NCBI RefSeq assembly: GCF_002162135.1
Contig: NZ_CP021382.1
Coordinates: 4,834,001-4,898,000, forward strand
Length of the DNA: 64,000 bases
Origin: Cellvibrio sp. PSBB006
GTDB taxonomy: Bacteria; Pseudomonadota; Gammaproteobacteria; Pseudomonadales; Cellvibrionaceae
Direction: 5' to 3'
Part shown: positions 1 to 9,015 of the stretch, piece after piece
How positions within the stretch are numbered: the stretch's first letter is position 1
Layout: each line of letters begins with the position of its first letter
Program-made: the position numbers and the translations under genes
The notes under the pieces: model-generated
The model's input: the letters and a program-made list of their open reading frames with translations, nothing else
Databases searched by the model: none
What the model was told of the DNA's origin: nothing

Positions 1-18
1 TTTACCTCGTACTTGCAG

Positions 19-124
19 CATGTCTTCGGTAGTTGTTTCTGTGACCGTCAACGGCAAGGATGCCGGTGCCGAGCCTACAGGGACGTATTCACGGCGTGTC
101 ACAGAAACAACTACCGAAGGCATG
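19..124. repeat. Foldback element, copy 1
   Basis: Arms at 19-45 and 98-124 are complementary over 26 of 27 positions, with a perfect 22-bp stretch (24-45 with 98-119). They enclose a 52-nt core (46-97). Inside the core a smaller hairpin (49-56 with 61-68) has the form CGGCA-AGGA-TGCCG. The core aligns without gaps to the core at 24201-24252 (37 of 52 identical), but the arms of the two copies are unrelated. The sequence just left of the first arm (8-24) resembles the end of a core, so another copy may lie upstream of the window edge. No coding potential is seen. Confidence 0.75.
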
Positions 125-182
125 CCCCACAAAATCCCTTTTTATAACGCGCCCGAAAATAACCCCATTCCCCACCCCAAGG

Positions 183-220
183 TATGCGTCAAATGACGTA
201 CCCCCATAGGGTATTTGTCG
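183..220 (+). promoter_or_regulatory. Candidate operator upstream of urtA, shared with fmdA
   Basis: The string AAATGACGTA (191-200) is followed after 12 nt by ATTTGTCG (213-220). The two halves contain an imperfect inverted repeat, GTCAAAT ... ATTTGTC. The same arrangement with an 11-nt spacer lies at 9952-9988 ahead of fmdA. The site ends 123 nt before the urtA start. No clear sigma-54 -24/-12 promoter was found nearby. The cognate regulator is unknown and is not obvious in the window. Confidence 0.55.
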
Positions 221-343
221 AATGGGCGCAGCACCCCACTCACCGCACAATAAAAACCGTGGGCACACCGTGTCTGTACCTGGGAACGCAACACCAACAC
301 CGAAAAAATCCCCCGGCTTTTCAATAATCAAAGAGGAAAGACC

Positions 344-1588
344 ATGCGTAGGCAACAAATCAGAACCGGCAGCTCACGCTCGCCGATACTCAACACGCTA
401 AAAACCCTGGCCGCATCACTCGCACTGATCGCCGCCACCACACACGCAGCCGACGTCAACACCACCGGTCTCGCCGTCACCGACGACACCGTCAAAGTCG
501 GCATCCTCCACTCCGTCACCGGCACCATGGCCATCAGCGAAACCGGCTCCGTACAAGCCGAAAAACTCGCCATCGAACAAATCAATGCCATGGGCGGCGT
601 GCTCGGACGTAAGATCGAATTTATCCAGGAAGATGGCGCGAGCGACTGGCCAACCTTCGCCGAAAAGTCGCGCAAACTGTTAGTAAACGACAAAGTTGCC
701 GCCGTGTTCGGCTGCTGGACTTCCGCATCGCGCAAAGCCGTACTGCCGATCTTCGAACAATACAACGGCATGCTCTACTACCCGACTTTCTACGAAGGTC
801 TGGAGCAATCACCTAACGTGATTTACACCGGTCAGGAAGCCACGCAACAAATTATTGCCGGTATCGATTGGGTGGTAAAAAACAAAGACGCAAAAACCTT
901 TTACCTGCTCGGCTCGGACTATATCTGGCCGCGCACCTCCAACAAGATCGCACGTAAGCACATCGAAAAACTGGGCCTGAAAGTTGTGGGTGAAGAATAT
1001 TACCCGCTGGGCCACACGCAATTTAACTCGGTAATCAACAAGATCAAACTGCGTAAACCCGACGTGATCTACGCGATTGTGGTCGGCGGTTCCAACGTGG
1101 CCTTCTACAAACAATTGAAAGCCGCCGGTATTGATATGACCAAAGAAAAACCGCTGGTGTTAACCATCTCTGTGACCGAAGACGAAATTCTCGGTATCGG
1201 TGGTGAAAACATGGTGGGTGCTTACGCGGCCATGAAATACTTCCAAAGCCTGCCCAACGAAAACAACCAGGCGTTTGTTAAAGCCTTTAAAGAACGCTGG
1301 GGCGATGACATTGTAATTGGTGACGTAACCCAAGCCGCTTATCTCGGCCCCTGGTTGTGGAAAGCAGCGGTAGAAAAAGCGGGCTCGTTTGATATCGACA
1401 AAGTGCGCGCCGCATCGCCCGGTATTGAATTAACCACCGCGCCGGAAGGCTACGTGAAGATTCACCCCAACCATCACCTCTGGTCCAAAACCCGTATCGG
1501 TCACGCCCAAAGTGACGGTCAATATAAAGTCGTCTATGAGACCAAAGAGTTGATCGAACCCGATCCATTCCCCAAAGGCTACCAGTAA
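344..1588 (+). CDS. urtA: Urea/short-chain amide ABC transporter, periplasmic binding protein
   Basis: 414 aa. The N-terminal signal peptide ends near THA|AD (about residue 35), followed by a type I periplasmic-binding fold (VKVGILHSVTGTMAISE). The sequence FGCWTSASRKAVLP and the following YYPTFYEG are typical of the UrtA/FmdD branch of Leu/Ile/Val-type receptors. It should deliver urea or short amides to the permease encoded downstream. The start is supported by AGAGGAAAG at 331-339. It is the first gene of a five-gene operon and is separated from urtB by a REP-like hairpin. Substrate (urea versus formamide/acetamide) cannot be decided from sequence; fmdA nearby favours amides. Confidence 0.9.
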   Translation: MRRQQIRTGSSRSPILNTLKTLAASLALIAATTHAADVNTTGLAVTDDTVKVGILHSVTGTMAISETGSVQAEKLAIEQINAMGGVLGRKIEFIQEDGASDWPTFAEKSRKLLVNDKVAAVFGCWTSASRKAVLPIFEQYNGMLYYPTFYEGLEQSPNVIYTGQEATQQIIAGIDWVVKNKDAKTFYLLGSDYIWPRTSNKIARKHIEKLGLKVVGEEYYPLGHTQFNSVINKIKLRKPDVIYAIVVGGSNVAFYKQLKAAGIDMTKEKPLVLTISVTEDEILGIGGENMVGAYAAMKYFQSLPNENNQAFVKAFKERWGDDIVIGDVTQAAYLGPWLWKAAVEKAGSFDIDKVRAASPGIELTTAPEGYVKIHPNHHLWSKTRIGHAQSDGQYKVVYETKELIEPDPFPKGYQ

Positions 1589-1593
1589 CAGAA

Positions 1594-1632
1594 GTAGGTC
1601 GGATTGCGCCGTGCACCGCGGCGTAATCCGAC
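1594..1632 (+). repeat. REP-like palindrome, copy 1
   Basis: GTAGGTCGGATT...GCGTAATCCGAC forms a stem with GTCGGATT pairing to AATCCGAC, extended by GCGCCG/CGGCG. It lies between urtA and urtB, where such a hairpin could protect the urtA part of the message. Four more copies are at 5313, 9894, 11345 and 23817. Confidence 0.75.
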
Positions 1633-1729
1633 AGAACAAACGGGAAGAACACCTTAAAACTCAACATGATGATCCACCCGCACTTTATCAAACATCAAAC
1701 CGCGCCAAGCCGCGCACTCCACAGAGGAC

Positions 1730-2662
1730 ATGCGAATGTTTGCTGACTACAGCACCTCGGAATTAATGTCGATCTTTGCGATGCAAGGCTTCGCCGGATT
1801 GATTCTGTTTTCCGTCTTTGTCCTGATGGCACTGGGATTAGCCATCATCTTTGGACAAATGGGCGTAATTAACATGGCGCACGGCGAGTTTATGATTCTC
1901 GGTGCTTACATTACTTATTTAACCTCGCAGGTTTTCTCGAATCACTTACCGGATTTTTTCAGTTTTTATTTCTTACTCGCGATGGTGCTCGCCTTCCTTG
2001 TCACCGCCGCCCTGGGCGCGCTGGTGGAATGGAGCATGATTCGCTTTTTATACAACCGCCCGCTGGACACGCTGCTCGCCACCTGGGGGTTGAGCCTAAT
2101 CCTGCAACAACTCTATCGCACCGTATTCGGCGCTCGTGAAGTGGGCGTAACCCTGCCGGATTGGCTGATGGGTTCCTATCAAATTTCCGACACCATTGAA
2201 GTGCCGATCAACGGTATTTTTGTGATGTGTCTGGCGCTGGGTATTTCGCTTGCAGTAGCGATCCTGATGTATCGCTCGCGCTGGGGAATCCAGGTACGCG
2301 CCGTTGTACAAAATCGCGCGATGGCCGGTGCCGTCGGCATCAATACGGCCAAGGTTGATCGCATTACTTTTGCGTTGGGTTGCGGCATTGCCGGTGTTGC
2401 CGGTAGCGCGTTTACGATGATCGGTTCCACCGGCCCGACATCGGGGCAGCTCTATATTGTTGATACCTTTTTAGTGGTGGTGTTCGGTGGTGCCACCAGT
2501 TTGCTGGGCACGATTGCATCGGCGTTTGGCATTTCGCAAGCGCAATCCACCATGGAATTTTTTATAAGTGGCTCTATGGCCAAAGTACTTACCTTGTTGT
2601 TTGTCGTACTGATTCTGATGGTGCGTCCGCAAGGTTTGTTTACCCTCAAAGTTCGTCGTTAG
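1730..2662 (+). CDS. urtB: Urea/amide ABC transporter permease 1
   Basis: 310 aa, strongly hydrophobic, about eight membrane segments, LivH-type inner-membrane permease. The typical sequence GLAIIFGQMGVINMAHGEFMILGAY is at about residues 36-60. Many UrtB proteins carry a long extra N-terminal region; this one does not, which resembles the shorter FmdE-type permeases (comparison from memory). Start ATG is preceded by AGAGGAC. It pairs with UrtC to form the transmembrane channel. Confidence 0.87.
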   Translation: MRMFADYSTSELMSIFAMQGFAGLILFSVFVLMALGLAIIFGQMGVINMAHGEFMILGAYITYLTSQVFSNHLPDFFSFYFLLAMVLAFLVTAALGALVEWSMIRFLYNRPLDTLLATWGLSLILQQLYRTVFGAREVGVTLPDWLMGSYQISDTIEVPINGIFVMCLALGISLAVAILMYRSRWGIQVRAVVQNRAMAGAVGINTAKVDRITFALGCGIAGVAGSAFTMIGSTGPTSGQLYIVDTFLVVVFGGATSLLGTIASAFGISQAQSTMEFFISGSMAKVLTLLFVVLILMVRPQGLFTLKVRR

Positions 2663-2675
2663 GGAGACCTCAGTC

Positions 2676-3842
2676 ATGTCGTATCAAGGTTTGCGTTCCC
2701 TGTTACCGAAAAATGAATTGTGGGGCTTTGTGATTTTGGCGCTGCTGCTGGTTGTGGTGCTGCCGCTGAGCATGGATATTTTTCGTTTGAATCTGGTAGG
2801 TAAGTATTTAACCTACGCGTTTGTTGCCGTTGGTTTGGTGTTGTGCTGGGGCTATGGCGGCATTCTGAGTTTAGGGCAGGGCGTGTTTTTTGGTTTGGGC
2901 GGCTACATCATGGCGATGTTTCTCAAGCTGGAAGCGTCTGATCCTGAAAGTACCAAGATTCAATCCACACCCGGCATTCCGGATTTTATGGACTGGAACC
3001 AGATTACCGAGCTGCCGTTTTTCTGGGAACCCTTCTACAGTTTTACCTTCACGCTACTGGCGATTATCGTGATTCCGTCGATCTTTGCTTACATCATCGG
3101 TGCTGCGATGTTCAAGCGGCGGGTGGGCGGGGTTTACTTTGCGATTATCACCCAGGCGATTGCCGCGATCCTCACGATCCTGATTATCGGCCAGCAAGGT
3201 TATACCGGCGGCGTAAATGGTATTACCGATTTGCGCACCTTGCACGGTTGGGATATCCGTACCGATAGCGCCAAATATGTATTTTATTTTGTGTGCGTGT
3301 TCATGTTGTTTGTGTGTTTGTTCATCGCGCAGTTCATTCGCAAAAGTAAACTGGGTCGTCTGTTGGTGGCGATGCGCGATAAGGAAGATCGCGTGCGCTT
3401 CTCCGGTTACGACGTAGCCAACTTTAAAATTTTTGTGTTCTGTGTCGGGGCTACCTTTGCTGCTATCGGCGGTGCCATGTTTACCTTGCAAGTCGGGTTT
3501 ATGTCACCGACCCTGGTGGGCATCGTGCCGTCGATTGAGATGGTGATCTTCTGTGCAGTGGGCGGTCGCTTGTCAATCATCGGCGCCGTTTACGGCGCGC
3601 TGCTGGTGAATTGGGCCAAGACGTCTTTCTCCGAAAGTTTTCCTGAACTCTGGTTGTTCGCCATGGGCGGATTATTTATCGCGGTGGTGATGGCGTTTCC
3701 GAATGGACTTGCCGGACTCTACAACGTCTATGTGGCGCCACGCGTAAAACCGCTGCTGGCAAAACTGCTGATAAAAAAATCCCCCACGCCGAAAACTTCC
3801 GCATCCAGCCTGAATGAAGGAGCTCTCCATGACCCCCAGTAA
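2676..3842 (+). CDS. urtC: Urea/amide ABC transporter permease 2
   Basis: 388 aa, LivM-type inner-membrane permease. The motif CWGYGGILSLGQGVFFGLGGY near residues 50-70 is diagnostic of this family. A longer periplasmic or cytoplasmic loop (about 85-120) follows. The start is 13 nt after urtB and has AGGGAGA upstream. The last 14 nt overlap urtD, which suggests coupled translation. It partners UrtB. Confidence 0.88.
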   Translation: MSYQGLRSLLPKNELWGFVILALLLVVVLPLSMDIFRLNLVGKYLTYAFVAVGLVLCWGYGGILSLGQGVFFGLGGYIMAMFLKLEASDPESTKIQSTPGIPDFMDWNQITELPFFWEPFYSFTFTLLAIIVIPSIFAYIIGAAMFKRRVGGVYFAIITQAIAAILTILIIGQQGYTGGVNGITDLRTLHGWDIRTDSAKYVFYFVCVFMLFVCLFIAQFIRKSKLGRLLVAMRDKEDRVRFSGYDVANFKIFVFCVGATFAAIGGAMFTLQVGFMSPTLVGIVPSIEMVIFCAVGGRLSIIGAVYGALLVNWAKTSFSESFPELWLFAMGGLFIAVVMAFPNGLAGLYNVYVAPRVKPLLAKLLIKKSPTPKTSASSLNEGALHDPQ

Positions 3843-4578
3843 TACAGATTATGTGCTTGCGGTTGAAGGGCTCACCGTTTCCTTCGATGGCTTTAAAGCT
3901 GTAAACGATTTGAGTTTCTATGTGGATGAAAATGAAATCCGCGTGATCATCGGCCCGAATGGTGCCGGTAAAACCACCGTGCTTGATTTAATTTGCGGTC
4001 GCACCAAAGCAACGGAAGGATCGATACGATTTCGCAATCGCGAACTCACCCGGATGAAAGAGCACGACATCGTTAAAGCCGGTATCGGGCGTAAATTTCA
4101 AACGCCGTCAATCTATGGCGACTTAACGGTGTTTGAAAACCTGGAGATTTCTTTTCCGCGCGGTCGTTCGGTATTCGGTGCGCTGGCGTTTAAGCGCGAT
4201 GCGGAAGTCATCAACAAAGTCAACGAAGTGGCGGAGATGATTTTTCTCAGTGATCAGCTGCACAGGCAAGCGGAACTGCTCAGTCACGGCCAAAAACAAT
4301 GGCTGGAAATCGGCATGTTATTAATTCAGGACCCGGAATTATTGATGCTGGACGAACCCGTGGCGGGTATGTCGGTCGGCGAGCGGCAACAAACGGCTGA
4401 ACTGCTACGCAAAATCACCAAAAATCGTTCGGTGATTGTGATTGAGCACGATATGCAATTCGTTGCGCAGATCGCCGATAAAGTCACCGTGTTACACCAG
4501 GGGAAAATCCTCGCCGAAGGCTCCGCCGAAAAGGTGAAGCTGGACCCGAAAGTGATTGAAGTCTATCTCGGCCATTAA
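3829..4578 (+). CDS. urtD: Urea/amide ABC transporter ATP-binding protein 1
   Basis: 249 aa. LivG-type ATPase with Walker [14 protein letters not shown], signature LSHGQKQWLEIG, Walker B LLMLDEPVAGM and the H-loop in VIVIEHDMQFV. An upstream ATG at 3814 is possible, but AAGGAG at 3817-3822 falls just before the 3829 ATG, so the later start was chosen. The gene overlaps the end of urtC. It powers transport as a heterodimer with UrtE on the cytoplasmic side. Confidence 0.89.
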   Translation: MTPSNTDYVLAVEGLTVSFDGFKAVNDLSFYVDENEIRVIIGPNGAGKTTVLDLICGRTKATEGSIRFRNRELTRMKEHDIVKAGIGRKFQTPSIYGDLTVFENLEISFPRGRSVFGALAFKRDAEVINKVNEVAEMIFLSDQLHRQAELLSHGQKQWLEIGMLLIQDPELLMLDEPVAGMSVGERQQTAELLRKITKNRSVIVIEHDMQFVAQIADKVTVLHQGKILAEGSAEKVKLDPKVIEVYLGH

Positions 4579-4590
4579 GAGGGCAACATC

Positions 4591-5280
4591 ATGCTTGCAG
4601 TATCGGATTATCGTGTGTGTTATGGCCAGAGTGAAGTGTTACACGGCTTGAATTTTTCTGTCGCGCCCAACGAGATTGTGGCCATCCTCGGCCGCAACGG
4701 CATGGGCAAAACCACCCTGATGAAGTCACTGATGGGGGTAATTCCCAGCGCCGGTGGCAGCGTGAAATTGCAGGATAAGGAGATGTCGTCGCTCAAGAGC
4801 TACCAGCGCGTTGCCAACGGCTTCGGTTTTGTCCCCCAGGGGCGGATGATTTTCTCCAGCATGACCGTCAAGGAAAATATTGAAACGGGTTTAACCACCT
4901 CAAAGAAAAAAACAGTCCCGCGCGACCTGTATGACATGTTCCCGGTACTGCTGGAGATGCGCAACCGTCGCGGCGGCAACCTTTCCGGCGGTCAGCAGCA
5001 ACAGCTCGCCATTGCCCGCGCACTGGCCAGTGACCCGAAATTGTTGCTCCTGGATGAACCCACCGAAGGCATCCAACCTTCGATCATCCGTGAAATGGGC
5101 CGCACCCTGAAACACATTCGCGACCAGCGTGGACTGTCAATTGTCGTTTCAGAACAAGTACTTAGCTTCGCTTTGGATATTGCTGACCGGATTCTGGTCA
5201 TCGAAAAAGGCGAGATCGTCCACGAAGAGCTGCGCGCCACCGTCGACGAAGCCAAAGTCGCCTCATACCTCTCGGTATAG
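4591..5280 (+). CDS. urtE: Urea/amide ABC transporter ATP-binding protein 2
   Basis: 229 aa. LivF-type ATPase: Walker A GRNGMGKTTL, signature LSGGQQQQLAIARAL, Walker B LLLLDEPTEGIQP. The switch position is Gln (VVSEQVLSF) rather than His, which is usual for LivF/UrtE proteins. It begins 12 nt after urtD with AAGAGGGC ahead of the ATG. Last gene of the operon, followed by a REP-like hairpin. Confidence 0.89.
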   Translation: MLAVSDYRVCYGQSEVLHGLNFSVAPNEIVAILGRNGMGKTTLMKSLMGVIPSAGGSVKLQDKEMSSLKSYQRVANGFGFVPQGRMIFSSMTVKENIETGLTTSKKKTVPRDLYDMFPVLLEMRNRRGGNLSGGQQQQLAIARALASDPKLLLLDEPTEGIQPSIIREMGRTLKHIRDQRGLSIVVSEQVLSFALDIADRILVIEKGEIVHEELRATVDEAKVASYLSV

Positions 5281-5312
5281 CACCTCCAACTCAATCCCTT
5301 CACTAGCCCCGC

Positions 5313-5344
5313 GTAGGTCGGATTAGCCAAAGGCGTAATCCGAC
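5313..5344 (+). repeat. REP-like palindrome, copy 2
   Basis: GTCGGATTAGCC-aaa-GGCGTAATCCGAC forms a tight hairpin right after urtE. Same family as the copies at 1594, 9894, 11345 and 23817. It may stabilise the 3' end of the urt message. Confidence 0.75.
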
Positions 5345-5452
5345 TTTCCTGGCCGCCTAAACAACGAATTTTATTCCTTTCTATGCGGTAAATTCGAACA
5401 ACTTCCTGTATATTACGCCGCTATTTTCCAACCCAGCTTACACGAGAGTCCT

Positions 5453-7543
5453 ATGACTGACTTATCCCTTTACAGAAACATTGGTATCTTCGCCCACGTT
5501 GATGCCGGTAAAACCACCACTACCGAGCGTATCCTCAAGCTCACCGGTAGAATCCACAAACTTGGCGAGGTTCACGAAGGTGAATCCACAACCGACTTTA
5601 TGGAGCAGGAAGCTGAGCGCGGTATTACCATTCAGTCAGCAGCAGTGAGCTGTTTCTGGAAAGGCAACCGCTTCAACGTCATCGACACCCCCGGACACGT
5701 TGACTTCACCGTTGAAGTGTACCGCTCATTGAAAGTACTGGATGGCGGTATCGGCGTATTCTGTGGTTCTGGCGGCGTTGAGCCTCAGTCAGAAACCAAC
5801 TGGCGCTACGCAAACGATGCGGAAGTATCCCGCCTGATCTTCGTCAACAAGCTTGACCGTATCGGCGCTGACTTCCTGCGTGTTACCGACCAGGTGAAAA
5901 AAGTTCTGGGCGCCAAGCCACTGATCATGACCCTGCCAATAGGCCGCGAAGACACCTTCGTAGGCGTGGTTGATTTGTTGACCCGTAAAGCCTACGTGTG
6001 GGACGAAACCGGTCAGCCTGAAAATTACACCATCACCGACGTACCAGCCGACATGGTTGACGACGTTGAGATGTACCGCGATCAATTGGTTGAGAACGCA
6101 GTTGAAGTAGACGACGACCTGATGATGGCCTATATGGAAGGCGAACAACCTTCTATTGAAGACATCAAGCGTTGCGTCCGTAAAGGTACCCGCGACCTGG
6201 CATTCTTCCCCACTTACTGTGGCTCTGCCTTCAAAAACAAAGGTATGCAGCTGCTGTTGGACGCGGTAGTGGATTACCTGCCGGCTCCAACCGAAGTTAA
6301 CCCACAACCGTTGACTGACGAAGAAGGTAACGAAACCGGCAAGTACGCGATCGTTTCTGCCGCTGAGCCATTCCGCGCTCTGGCGTTCAAGATCATGGAT
6401 GACCGTTTCGGTGCCCTGACCTTCGTGCGTATCTACTCCGGTGTATTGAACAAGGGTGACACCATCCTCAACTCCTTCACCGGCAAGACCGAACGCGTTG
6501 GTCGTATGGTGGAGATGCAGGCGAACGAGCGTACCGACCTGACCACGGCTCAAGCGGGCGACATTATCGCTATCGTCGGTATGAAGAACGTACAGACCGG
6601 TCACACCCTGTGTGATCCGAAGCACCCCTGTACCCTTGAACCGATGATCTTCCCTGAGCCGGTAATCTCTATTTCGGTAACCCCGAAAGATAAAGGCGGC
6701 GTTGAGAAGATGGGTATTGCGATCGGCAAGATGGTTGCAGAAGACCCGACTTTCCGCGTTGAAACGGATGTCGACTCAGGCGAGACCATCCTGAAAGGTA
6801 TGGGCGAACTGCACCTCGATATTAAAGTAGACATTCTGAAACGTACCTACGGCGTTGAGTTGGTTGTTGGTCAACCACAGGTTGCCTACCGCGAAACCAT
6901 TACCCGCGAGATCGAAGACAGCTACACCCACAAGAAGCAATCAGGTGGTTCTGGTCAGTACGGTAAGATCGACTACCGTATCAAGCCCGGTGAGCCAAAC
7001 ACCGGCTTCAAGTTCAACACCACAGTGGTTGGTGGTAGCGTTCCGAAAGAATTCTATCCCGCCATTGAAAAAGGCTTTAAGTCAATGATGGGCACGGGTC
7101 CTTTGGCCGGCTTCCCGGTACTGGACGTTGAGATCGAACTGTTCGACGGTGCGTTCCACGCCGTTGACTCCTCGGCCATCGCGTTTGAAATCGCCGCTAA
7201 AGGCGCTTTCCGTCAGTCCATGCCAAAAGCTGGTCCGCAGTTGCTTGAACCCATCATGAAAGTTGACGTGTACAGCCCGGAAGATCACGTAGGTGATGTG
7301 ATCGGTGACCTGAACCGTCGTCGCGGCATGATCTCTGGCCAGGAGCCAAACGTGACTGGCGTGCGCATTAAAGCTGACGTACCGCTTTCAGAAATGTTTG
7401 GCTACATCAGCACCCTGCGTACCATGACCTCTGGTCGCGGTCAGTTCTCAATGGAGTTCTCTCACTACGCACCATGCCCGGTGAACGTAGCTGAAACGGT
7501 TATCGCCAAAGAGAAAGAGAAGAAAGCTGCCTTGGCTAAATAA
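5453..7543 (+). CDS. fusA2: Elongation factor G, second (stand-alone) copy
   Basis: 696 aa, full EF-G length. G1 [12 protein letters not shown], switch I RGITIQ, G3 DTPGH, G4 NKLD, followed by domains II-V. It would catalyse GTP-dependent translocation or ribosome recycling. It is not in a str operon (no rpsL, rpsG or tuf beside it), and the N-terminus and [15 protein letters not shown] resemble the second EF-G paralogues of gammaproteobacteria. Start ATG is preceded by ACGAGAG. It is monocistronic with its own strong terminator at 7562-7597. Whether it is a working translocase or a specialised paralogue cannot be told here. Confidence 0.9.
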   Translation: MTDLSLYRNIGIFAHVDAGKTTTTERILKLTGRIHKLGEVHEGESTTDFMEQEAERGITIQSAAVSCFWKGNRFNVIDTPGHVDFTVEVYRSLKVLDGGIGVFCGSGGVEPQSETNWRYANDAEVSRLIFVNKLDRIGADFLRVTDQVKKVLGAKPLIMTLPIGREDTFVGVVDLLTRKAYVWDETGQPENYTITDVPADMVDDVEMYRDQLVENAVEVDDDLMMAYMEGEQPSIEDIKRCVRKGTRDLAFFPTYCGSAFKNKGMQLLLDAVVDYLPAPTEVNPQPLTDEEGNETGKYAIVSAAEPFRALAFKIMDDRFGALTFVRIYSGVLNKGDTILNSFTGKTERVGRMVEMQANERTDLTTAQAGDIIAIVGMKNVQTGHTLCDPKHPCTLEPMIFPEPVISISVTPKDKGGVEKMGIAIGKMVAEDPTFRVETDVDSGETILKGMGELHLDIKVDILKRTYGVELVVGQPQVAYRETITREIEDSYTHKKQSGGSGQYGKIDYRIKPGEPNTGFKFNTTVVGGSVPKEFYPAIEKGFKSMMGTGPLAGFPVLDVEIELFDGAFHAVDSSAIAFEIAAKGAFRQSMPKAGPQLLEPIMKVDVYSPEDHVGDVIGDLNRRRGMISGQEPNVTGVRIKADVPLSEMFGYISTLRTMTSGRGQFSMEFSHYAPCPVNVAETVIAKEKEKKAALAK

Positions 7544-7561
7544 TTGCTGAGTTGGTTTTAG

Positions 7562-7597
7562 AAAAGCCCCGTTGGTGGAAGCCGGCGGGGCTTTTTT
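7562..7597 (+). terminator. Intrinsic terminator after fusA2
   Basis: AAGCCCCG ... CGGGGCTT followed by a run of T. It ends the fusA2 transcript. Confidence 0.88.
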
Positions 7598-7644
7598 ATG
7601 GAGCTAGATACCTAACTCCCTTTTTATCCCTGGATAGACAACAT

Positions 7645-8002
7645 TTAAGTGTTTTGTGGTTCGCTGAGGCCGCCGCCTTTAGGCACCGCAATGATTTTTA
7701 CTGTTATATCTATTAGTTCTTGCTCGGAAGAATTTCCATCAGGCCAGATGAACGAGTATTCTCCCTTCTCCGTATATTTTATTTGCACGAGTGATTGGTC
7801 GGCTAAGGAAAATTTGATCCTCAAAATTTCCTTCAGAAGTTGAAAAATGTAACCTGTTCCTGTCTTTGGCTCAGGTTCTCCTGTAAAGGTGATTGCACTC
7901 TCATCCTTGCTGATCCGTCATCCTCTCTGGCGCTTCGTTCATAACTATAAGTCTAGTGACTGATCCATCTTGGCATAAGTTTGAAAGGAAATTTCTTGGC
8001 TT
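7645..8002 (-). pseudogene. Frameshifted remnant of a small unknown gene
   Basis: Reading the minus strand, an open frame runs from 8002 to about 7911, and a second frame continues to a stop at 7645-7647. Removing one C from the pair at 7905-7906 joins them into a protein-like sequence that includes MNEAPERMTDQQ, then DESAITFTGEPEPKTGTGY and ends GGGLSEPQNT. No ATG, GTG or TTG lies in frame upstream of the ATG at 7942. The plus-strand frame at 7649-7843 is its antisense shadow. It could be a decayed gene or an intact gene with a one-base sequence error. No family recognised. Confidence 0.5.
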
Positions 8003-8077
8003 TTATTTGATGACGATATGAAATTCTATATCGGGAGCTTACTAAACTATTTGCTTTATGGTGTGTTAGTGAGGGAG

Positions 8078-8956
8078 TCAGCCGAAAAGAGATTTCCATT
8101 CGGTGTTGCGAAATGTTTTGTTGCGGGACTGAATAAACATAGTATCTAATGAAGCAGTTAATCTTAAATAGGTGTTCCAGATTTTTCTGGATACCTCTTT
8201 CTTCTGAACAGTAATTTTAAAAGAATCTGGATAGATAACGCTTTGTTCAAAAAATAGCCCTTGTTTGGTTTTCGATATCTTGCTGATTTCCTGTAGATAC
8301 CAGCCTTCATACGACATCTGTGGCACTCTTTCGGCAGGAATTTGTTCACCAGAAAAATGTCGCCAGCCTACATCTATGTTGAGTTTTTTAAACCAAGTTT
8401 CCCAATCTGCTGGTGATGGCATTGAGGTTCCTCGAACGATGATTGTCAGCTCATCACCAATGTATAAATTCTGATTCTTTTCCGAAAAGGCTTCGGTTTC
8501 AAATCTGTGTAAATCGTGGTCTACGACAATAAACCTTTTATTAATCTTCGTGGCTTTCTGTGAGTTAACCGTATCAGTAAATATTTCATTGGGTAGCACA
8601 AGAAAAGCAAGGTCACTGCTGTGCCAGCTATCTTTACAATATAAGACGGTGAAATCATCCGAAATAACGTTGGCGAGCGCTAAAATCGAAGCAGTGCGAT
8701 CTTGTCGGGTCCCTGTGAGGTTTATTTCGGCATGTTTATCTTTGTAGCTAATGTGCATCTTTTCTGCTTGATCAATAGCTACTCGTATAGGGTCATAACC
8801 CTCGCTTAGCGCAAGGCAACTCCAAAACTCTTCGATATCACTGTCAGTCCAAAAAAACGCACTTGCATTTTCCTCAATTAGAGGCCAGGAGTCCTCCTGC
8901 GATGATATTCTTATTATCTTGCAGAATATTTGAGATATTGCATTAGGTTTCTTCAT
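8078..8956 (-). CDS. Hypothetical protein
   Basis: 292 aa, not recognised. No signal peptide, membrane segment or cysteine motif is seen; it looks like a soluble cytoplasmic protein rich in Ser, Asp, Glu, Lys and Trp (for example FFWTDSDIEEFWSCLALSEG near 33-52 and PSPADWETWFKKLNIDVGWRHF near 180-200). Codon use and base composition are visibly more AT-rich than in the flanking genes. It follows the ankyrin-like gene by 60 nt and precedes the frameshifted remnant on the same strand, which suggests an acquired cassette. Position and company are compatible with an orphan immunity or effector-associated protein, but nothing proves it. Confidence 0.6.
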   Translation of the reverse strand: MKKPNAISQIFCKIIRISSQEDSWPLIEENASAFFWTDSDIEEFWSCLALSEGYDPIRVAIDQAEKMHISYKDKHAEINLTGTRQDRTASILALANVISDDFTVLYCKDSWHSSDLAFLVLPNEIFTDTVNSQKATKINKRFIVVDHDLHRFETEAFSEKNQNLYIGDELTIIVRGTSMPSPADWETWFKKLNIDVGWRHFSGEQIPAERVPQMSYEGWYLQEISKISKTKQGLFFEQSVIYPDSFKITVQKKEVSRKIWNTYLRLTASLDTMFIQSRNKTFRNTEWKSLFG

Positions 8957-9015
8957 ATAGTTTTCTCAAATAAGCCTGGTCAGTGGTATTGACGGACTTC
9001 TGTTATGGCTTGCCG

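Noticed and set aside
19..124. Integron attC site
   Set aside because: attC sites vary in the terminal part and conserve the outer stem ends; here the centre is conserved and the outer arms vary. No integrase or cassette array is present.
201..300. Sigma-54 promoter ahead of urtA
   Set aside because: TGGGCAC occurs but no GC/TTGC element at the -12 spacing; the match is not good enough to call.
7649..7843. 64-codon plus-strand ORF after fusA2
   Set aside because: It is antisense to the more protein-like minus-strand frame described as the remnant at 7645-8002, and starts without a ribosome binding site.
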